The position numbers were made by a program, and so were the translations under genes. Positions 60,161 through 64,000 of a stretch of 64,000 nt of DNA are shown piece by piece (positions within the stretch are counted from its first letter, which is position 1; each line of letters opens with the position of its first letter). The notes under the pieces were generated by a model. It was not told where the DNA came from, searched no databases, and saw nothing but the letters and a program-made list of their open reading frames with translations. This stretch comes from Chinchilla lanigera (lineage: Eukaryota > Chordata > Mammalia > Rodentia > Chinchillidae), in contig NW_004955466.1 in assembly GCF_000276665.1 (NCBI RefSeq), positions 8,827,389 through 8,891,388 of the forward strand. The letters are read 5' to 3'.

Positions 60161-60254
60161 AAAAGGGAGGGGGGCTGGGGATTTAGCTCAGCGGCAAAGC
60201 GCCTGCCTGCCAAGCGCAAGGTCGTGAGTTCGGTTCCCGGTACCAGAGAAAAAC

Positions 60255-60288
<34 letters not shown>

Positions 60289-60291
60289 AGG
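60161..60291 (+). mobile_element. Young ID-type SINE with 10-bp target duplication
   Basis: ID at 60171-60281 with a roughly 28-bp A-tail; aaaagggagg at 60161-60170 and 60282-60291. Confidence 0.95.
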
Positions 60292-61304
60292 ATTTGGAGC
60301 ATTGAAAAGAATAGGACCAAAGCAAGACCAAAACTCAGCAGAGGAAAGATTAAGTCCTGCAGTTCCATGTTTGACGTCTGGGGCAAGGGTATGGCATGAA
60401 GTGAGCTCCAAAAAGGCTGGGCAGCCCTGTCCCTATGGCACTGCCAGCTGCAGCCCACCTGGCCTCCCTGGGGCTGGCTCTTCATTACCTGTGGCTTTCC
60501 TTAGCAGACGTTCCATGTTCCTGGCCTCTCCAGCTTCCTGGAGCCACCCTCACAGCTTCACAGATCAACCTCAAAGGGCTGCTGGCAGGGATTCCAAGCT
60601 GGCCACACACTGCTTGGCTTCACAGAACTTCCCCTGAGGTCTGAGTAGAAGCCTCCATTATACCCCATACCTCCTGGTGGTAAAATCACCACCACATGAA
60701 TGATGCTAAAGTCTGCCACCAGCTTAAGGACTGGCCAGCTCCACCTAGAGCATAGCTCCAAAGGCCTCTGAATGCCTGGAAGGCTAATTATGGTGAAATG
60801 AATCCTTGGGAACCAATTGCTTAAGTAGTCCTTCTCAGGCAGGGGTCAGGGGCTCTCTTCTCAAACGAAAGATGTGTTTTTGCACTCTTGAGCCTGCAAT
60901 GGTTGGCATCTTGCTGACTTCTGAAATGCCTTCAAGGCATCTTTCTTCTCAGCCCAGTGCAAATACCTGGGTTCTTTTTCATTCCACTCATCTCTTCAGC
61001 AACCACACCTCTTGGCTCCAGCTTTACAAGTGCTTCTTTTCCTGACCAAACTGAAAGTTTTTCAAATCCTTCCACTCTGATTTTTGCATGTGACTCTTAC
61101 TGTAAATCTTGTTAAAAGCAGCTAGCAATATCCACCTACTGCCTGGTCATTGTGCTGCCTTGAAATTTCTTTCACTAGATTAATCTCTTGCCTTTAAATT
61201 CAGCCTCATACAAAGTCTTAGGACAGCAATACAATAAGGACAAGTTCTTTACCAAAATATAATACGAATGCCCCCATTCCAAATTCCAAATCCCAGAATG
61301 AAAA

Positions 61305-61346
61305 CTGTTGATGAGTTTTCATTCCCATCTGAAAACTCATCAACAG
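61305..61346. repeat. 16-bp perfect hairpin
   Basis: ctgttgatgagttttc (61305-61320) and gaaaactcatcaacag (61331-61346) are exact reverse complements with a 10-bp loop. The left arm region is also partly self-complementary. It lies inside the MaLR internal region. Confidence 0.9.
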
Positions 61347-61530
61347 TCTTTATTGTCCACGTTTCTATCAGCGTTCAGATCTTCTGAGTCTCTCTAGAAT
61401 AGCACATCAATATCTGCTTACAACAGACAAGGGCTTCTCTAGCCTGCATCTCCAAATCTTTCCAAACTCTTCCCACAAACCAGTTCCAATGGCTTCTAAA
61501 CCATATCATCAGATATAATCATAGCAATGA

Positions 61531-61549
61531 CCCCACTTCTCTGGTACCA
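61531..61549 (-). other. tRNA-Leu-type primer binding site of the MaLR element
   Basis: The minus strand reads tggtaccagagaagtgggg, starting 8 bp from the LTR end. The family's Leu-type site begins tggtaccagaagtgg, so there is a 2-bp insertion. Position and sequence fit an ERVL-MaLR 5' LTR. Confidence 0.7.
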
Positions 61550-61557
61550 ATTTTCTA

Positions 61558-61889
61558 TGTTAGTTACCTACCCACTGCTGGAAAAAAAATACCTAACATA
61601 TACAACTTAAAGGAGAAAAGGTTTATGTTGGGCTCACAGTGTCAGGTTTCAGACATGGTTTTAGCTGGCTCGAAGGCAGAAACGTGGCAGAAGGGCACGG
61701 TAGAAAGTTTCCCAACTCATCACAGCCAGGAAGGAGAGTTCAGCAAGAGCCAGAGAGGAAGAGACTAGGGGTCAGATACAGCCCCCAGGGTCATGCCTCC
61801 ATGACCTATCCAGACACACCCAGAGTGTGCTTTGCCAATCTAAGCATCTCCCAAACCAATCAAGTTGATAATCAAGATTAGCCATCACA
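61558..61889 (-). mobile_element. ERVL-MaLR 5' LTR of a provirus remnant
   Basis: Minus-strand LTR from TGTGATGGCTAATC to GGTAACTAACA, 332 bp. It is more diverged from the other MaLR LTRs and still attached to internal sequence; no 3' LTR was found to the left. Confidence 0.85.
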
Positions 61890-61945
61890 ATACAAATATG
61901 TACAAAAAGAAACTTTAGAAATAACATAATTTGAAATAGTACTTT

Positions 61946-62079
61946 TTAACCACAGTTTTTGTTGTTGTTGTTTGTTTGTTTTTTGGTTTTGGTACCGGGA
62001 TTCAAATTCAGGACCTTGTGCTTGCCAGGCAGGCGCTTGTGCCGCTGAGCTATATCCCCAGCCCCTTAACCACAGTTTT
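61946..62079 (-). mobile_element. ID-type SINE with 14-bp target duplication
   Basis: ID at 61960-62065, with a (gtt)n-like head; ttaaccacagtttt at 61946-61959 and 62066-62079. Confidence 0.95.
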
Positions 62080-62432
62080 AAGAGACTGTAATAGTTATAC
62101 TCAATAGGAAAGAGAACTGAAATGAGTATATATTATCTATAGTATATCTTGAAGATTAATGAACACTAATATTTATTCTTGGTCAAAAAAAACCACAGTA
62201 TAGCCATAAAATAATCCATAATAAAGTGTTTATACTTTATAACTACAGTGATCAGTACCCTCCCCCATATTGGAAAAGAACAATTGTAGCTAATAAGAAT
62301 AACTAAAATTTTTAAACTGCATATGCTTTATTAATAATATATAATCACAGGAAAAACTAAAGCTATTGATTATAAAACTTTCTAAATAACTTTTTTGAGC
62401 CTTTTCCTTTCTTTTTTTTTTTTTTTAAAGTC

Positions 62433-62614
62433 TGGCCTGTTGTGGCATACACCTGTAATTCCAGCACTGAGGGAGACTGAGACAGGAGGATCACAAGTTG
62501 AGTGCCAACTGGGAACTTAGCAAAATTCTGTCTCAAAATAAAAAAAATGAAAAGGCCTAGGGATGTAGCTCAGTAGAGGAATGTCCCTGGGTGCCCCCAC
62601 CCACAAAAAAAAAG
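62433..62614 (+). mobile_element. B1-dID dimeric SINE
   Basis: B1 half 'cctgttgtggcatacacctg', linker of As, ID half 'ggcctagggatgtagctcag' with a truncated end. Confidence 0.85.
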
Positions 62615-63069
62615 AGTCTAGATGCTGGATATTTACATTCTAAAGAAGCCCATGGTAAATGGATGGTCAATGACTATTCAGTCTATGGCAAAACTAAGTC
62701 TTAGATTTTCTAACAAGTGATTCATTATTCTTTAAAGTACTCAATCTGTGTCTCTGGATTATTAAAATAAGGGACACAATGAAAGCATTTACCTCCTTCA
62801 GGTGAAGTAAGATCTTTTAAGATCTTCAATCTAATTACCATTCAAAAGATGTGAGCTACTCTGCAGCAACTGCTAATTAATTTCAAAATATCCCATATTG
62901 AGGGAGAAAAAAAGCATAGAGAAGTGTTGAGGAAGGAGCTGAGGTAGCAAAAAGCTACTACAATAAAAGTACTACAACAAAAATGTACGCAGAAACCATG
63001 TACATTTTGTTACATTTAGTTATTCTTCTTAGCTATTCTGAGATTAAGAAAGAAAGGGGGTCACCATCA

Positions 63070-63600
63070 CCATGAACAGTGCTGGGAAGGCACACACAGA
63101 CATGAAGCCTGAACCTGACAACTGCTTCAGTCTTGGTTTGTGTAGAACTTCCTCAAAGGAGACAGATCCCAGGACCTGTGCCTACCTATTTAAGCACTGC
63201 AGCACTGTACTCAGAAAGCAATAAAGGAGAAAGAGATTCCTATTGAAGAACTGGAGTTCATGGACCAAGTACAGAAAAGCTAAAAACTGGGGGCTGGGGA
63301 TTTAGCTCAGCAGCACAGCGCCTGCCTGGCAAGCGCAAGGTCATGAGTTCGAGTCCCAGCATGGGGGAAAAAAAAAAAAAGAAAAGCTAAAAACTCTTCT
63401 CATCCTTAACCTTGAAAATAGATTCCTCATCAGAAAACTGAGAACTCTGGATTTTTGACAACTAAGGCTGTGATAGCAGCTGTGGGATCTACTGAATTTA
63501 GAAGGTCAGAGTTGTATTTCTTCTTGATGCCTTCCTCTCTCTCACTTGTAAATGATTAACCATCACTTTTTGAGATATATCTCACTTGCTCTAGCATCTT
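63070..63600 (+). other. Unassigned segment with weak coding-like character
   Basis: From an ATG at 63073 there is a readable stretch of about 50 codons (MNSAGKAHTDMKPEPDNCFS...) ending at 63226, split downstream by an ID and followed by short coding-like runs. It could be an old retrocopy of a gene I do not recognise, or chance. No introns, A-tail or target duplication were seen. Confidence 0.25.
63273..63395 (+). mobile_element. Young ID-type SINE with 16-bp target duplication
   Basis: ID at 63289-63379; agaaaagctaaaaact at 63273-63288 and 63380-63395. Confidence 0.96.
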
Positions 63601-64000
63601 ATAAGAATTCAATGTGCTGAACATGAACAATGTCTTGGGATTATGGTTGCAATACATGGTCTGGAATTAGTTTTAATTAATATACCTTGTATGTAAATGC
63701 TGCAAACCAGTCAAGATGATCAGGATTCCCCAATGACTTGGTTTTGCTGCAGAAGACATTAAGTCTCTGTACAGAGGTCACTGTTCATGAAAGCAATTGG
63801 GTAGGGCCTCTTTTTTCCCTCAGGGAGCTAATGCTGCAAAGGAATCCAGGCATAACAGTTCCAACCACTGCTTGGGAGTACAGTTTTTATATGCCAGTAG
63901 TATCTAACAGTTAAGATTTCTGTCTGAGTCGGAAAGGAGAAAGACAGCTTCTAACACTTCTCTGCCTAAAGGTATCCAATTAAGATGTGAAAGCTTCAGC

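Larger units (their letters stand above)
60292..61557 (-). mobile_element. ERVL-MaLR internal region
   Basis: On the minus strand this follows directly from the LTR at 61558-61889 and opens with a primer-binding-like site. It continues with THE1/MST-internal-like sequence ('gaagccattggaactgg', 'gagatgcaggctagagaag', 'agcagatattgatgtgc'). MaLRs lack retroviral genes beyond traces and I see no gag or pol. The left boundary near 60292 is set only by the adjacent ID, and it may extend to about 60050. Confidence 0.7.

Noticed and set aside
60053..60637. 194-codon open frame
   Set aside because: Reads through an ID element, its A-tail (poly-Lys) and MaLR internal sequence; no conserved domain.

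Overview
This is mammalian, clearly rodent, nuclear DNA: AT-rich, intron-dominated and full of retroelements. The rodent call rests on three repeat groups: many tRNA-derived ID-type SINEs, 7SL-derived B1-type SINEs with the internal duplication typical of rodent B1, and fused B1-dID dimers. LINE-1 copies of several ages and ERVL-MaLR LTRs are also present. The ID variant, whose 3' end reads close to ggttcccggtacc, does not look like mouse, rat or squirrel ID as I remember them. A non-murine rodent, possibly in the beaver/kangaroo-rat group, is my guess and is unproven.

The only functional gene I recognise is MNAT1 (MAT1, assembly factor of the CDK-activating kinase/TFIIH), on the minus strand. 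Exon 2 is at 6796-6948 and exon 3 at 5071-5144, both with intact splice sites and a matching reading frame. Exon 1 and exon 4 are not recognisable, so nearly all the window appears to be introns 1-3 of this gene. A processed RPL26 pseudogene sits at 56202-56600. No tRNA, rRNA, CRISPR array or complete host open reading frame was found.

Region by region. 1-9.4 kb holds the MNAT1 exons, an old L1 3' end, a long imperfect inverted repeat (3075-3202) and older SINEs. 9.4-12 kb has a striking 91-bp inverted copy inside a 21-bp perfect inverted repeat, and an 836-bp solo LTR with a perfect 5-bp target duplication. 13-20 kb is a SINE cluster with an L1 3' end and a SINE carrying a 50-bp piece copied from 990 bp upstream. 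21.5-31.3 kb has young IDs, two MaLR LTRs and a roughly 7.15-kb L1 (23518-30672) that is full length between target duplications but broken. That L1 carries an ID, a poly(A)-tailed retrocopy of part of the same LTR family, and an unidentified 337-bp insertion. 31-38.6 kb has a diverged pair of direct repeats, more IDs and a second, 5'-truncated L1. 39-48 kb is SINE-rich. 48.2-53.4 kb is an ancient L1 invaded by LTRs and SINEs, with a 148-bp piece of it copied into an ID 1.7 kb away. 54-64 kb holds the RPL26 pseudogene, a SINE whose A-tail has become a 240-bp microsatellite, and a MaLR provirus remnant with a tRNA-Leu-type primer site.

I found no undescribed biological system with a coding basis. 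The most unusual signals are three local copy-and-insert events (one inverted, two direct) and a LINE-mobilised LTR transcript. They read as scars of template switching and retrotransposition. Identities and boundaries were judged by eye.
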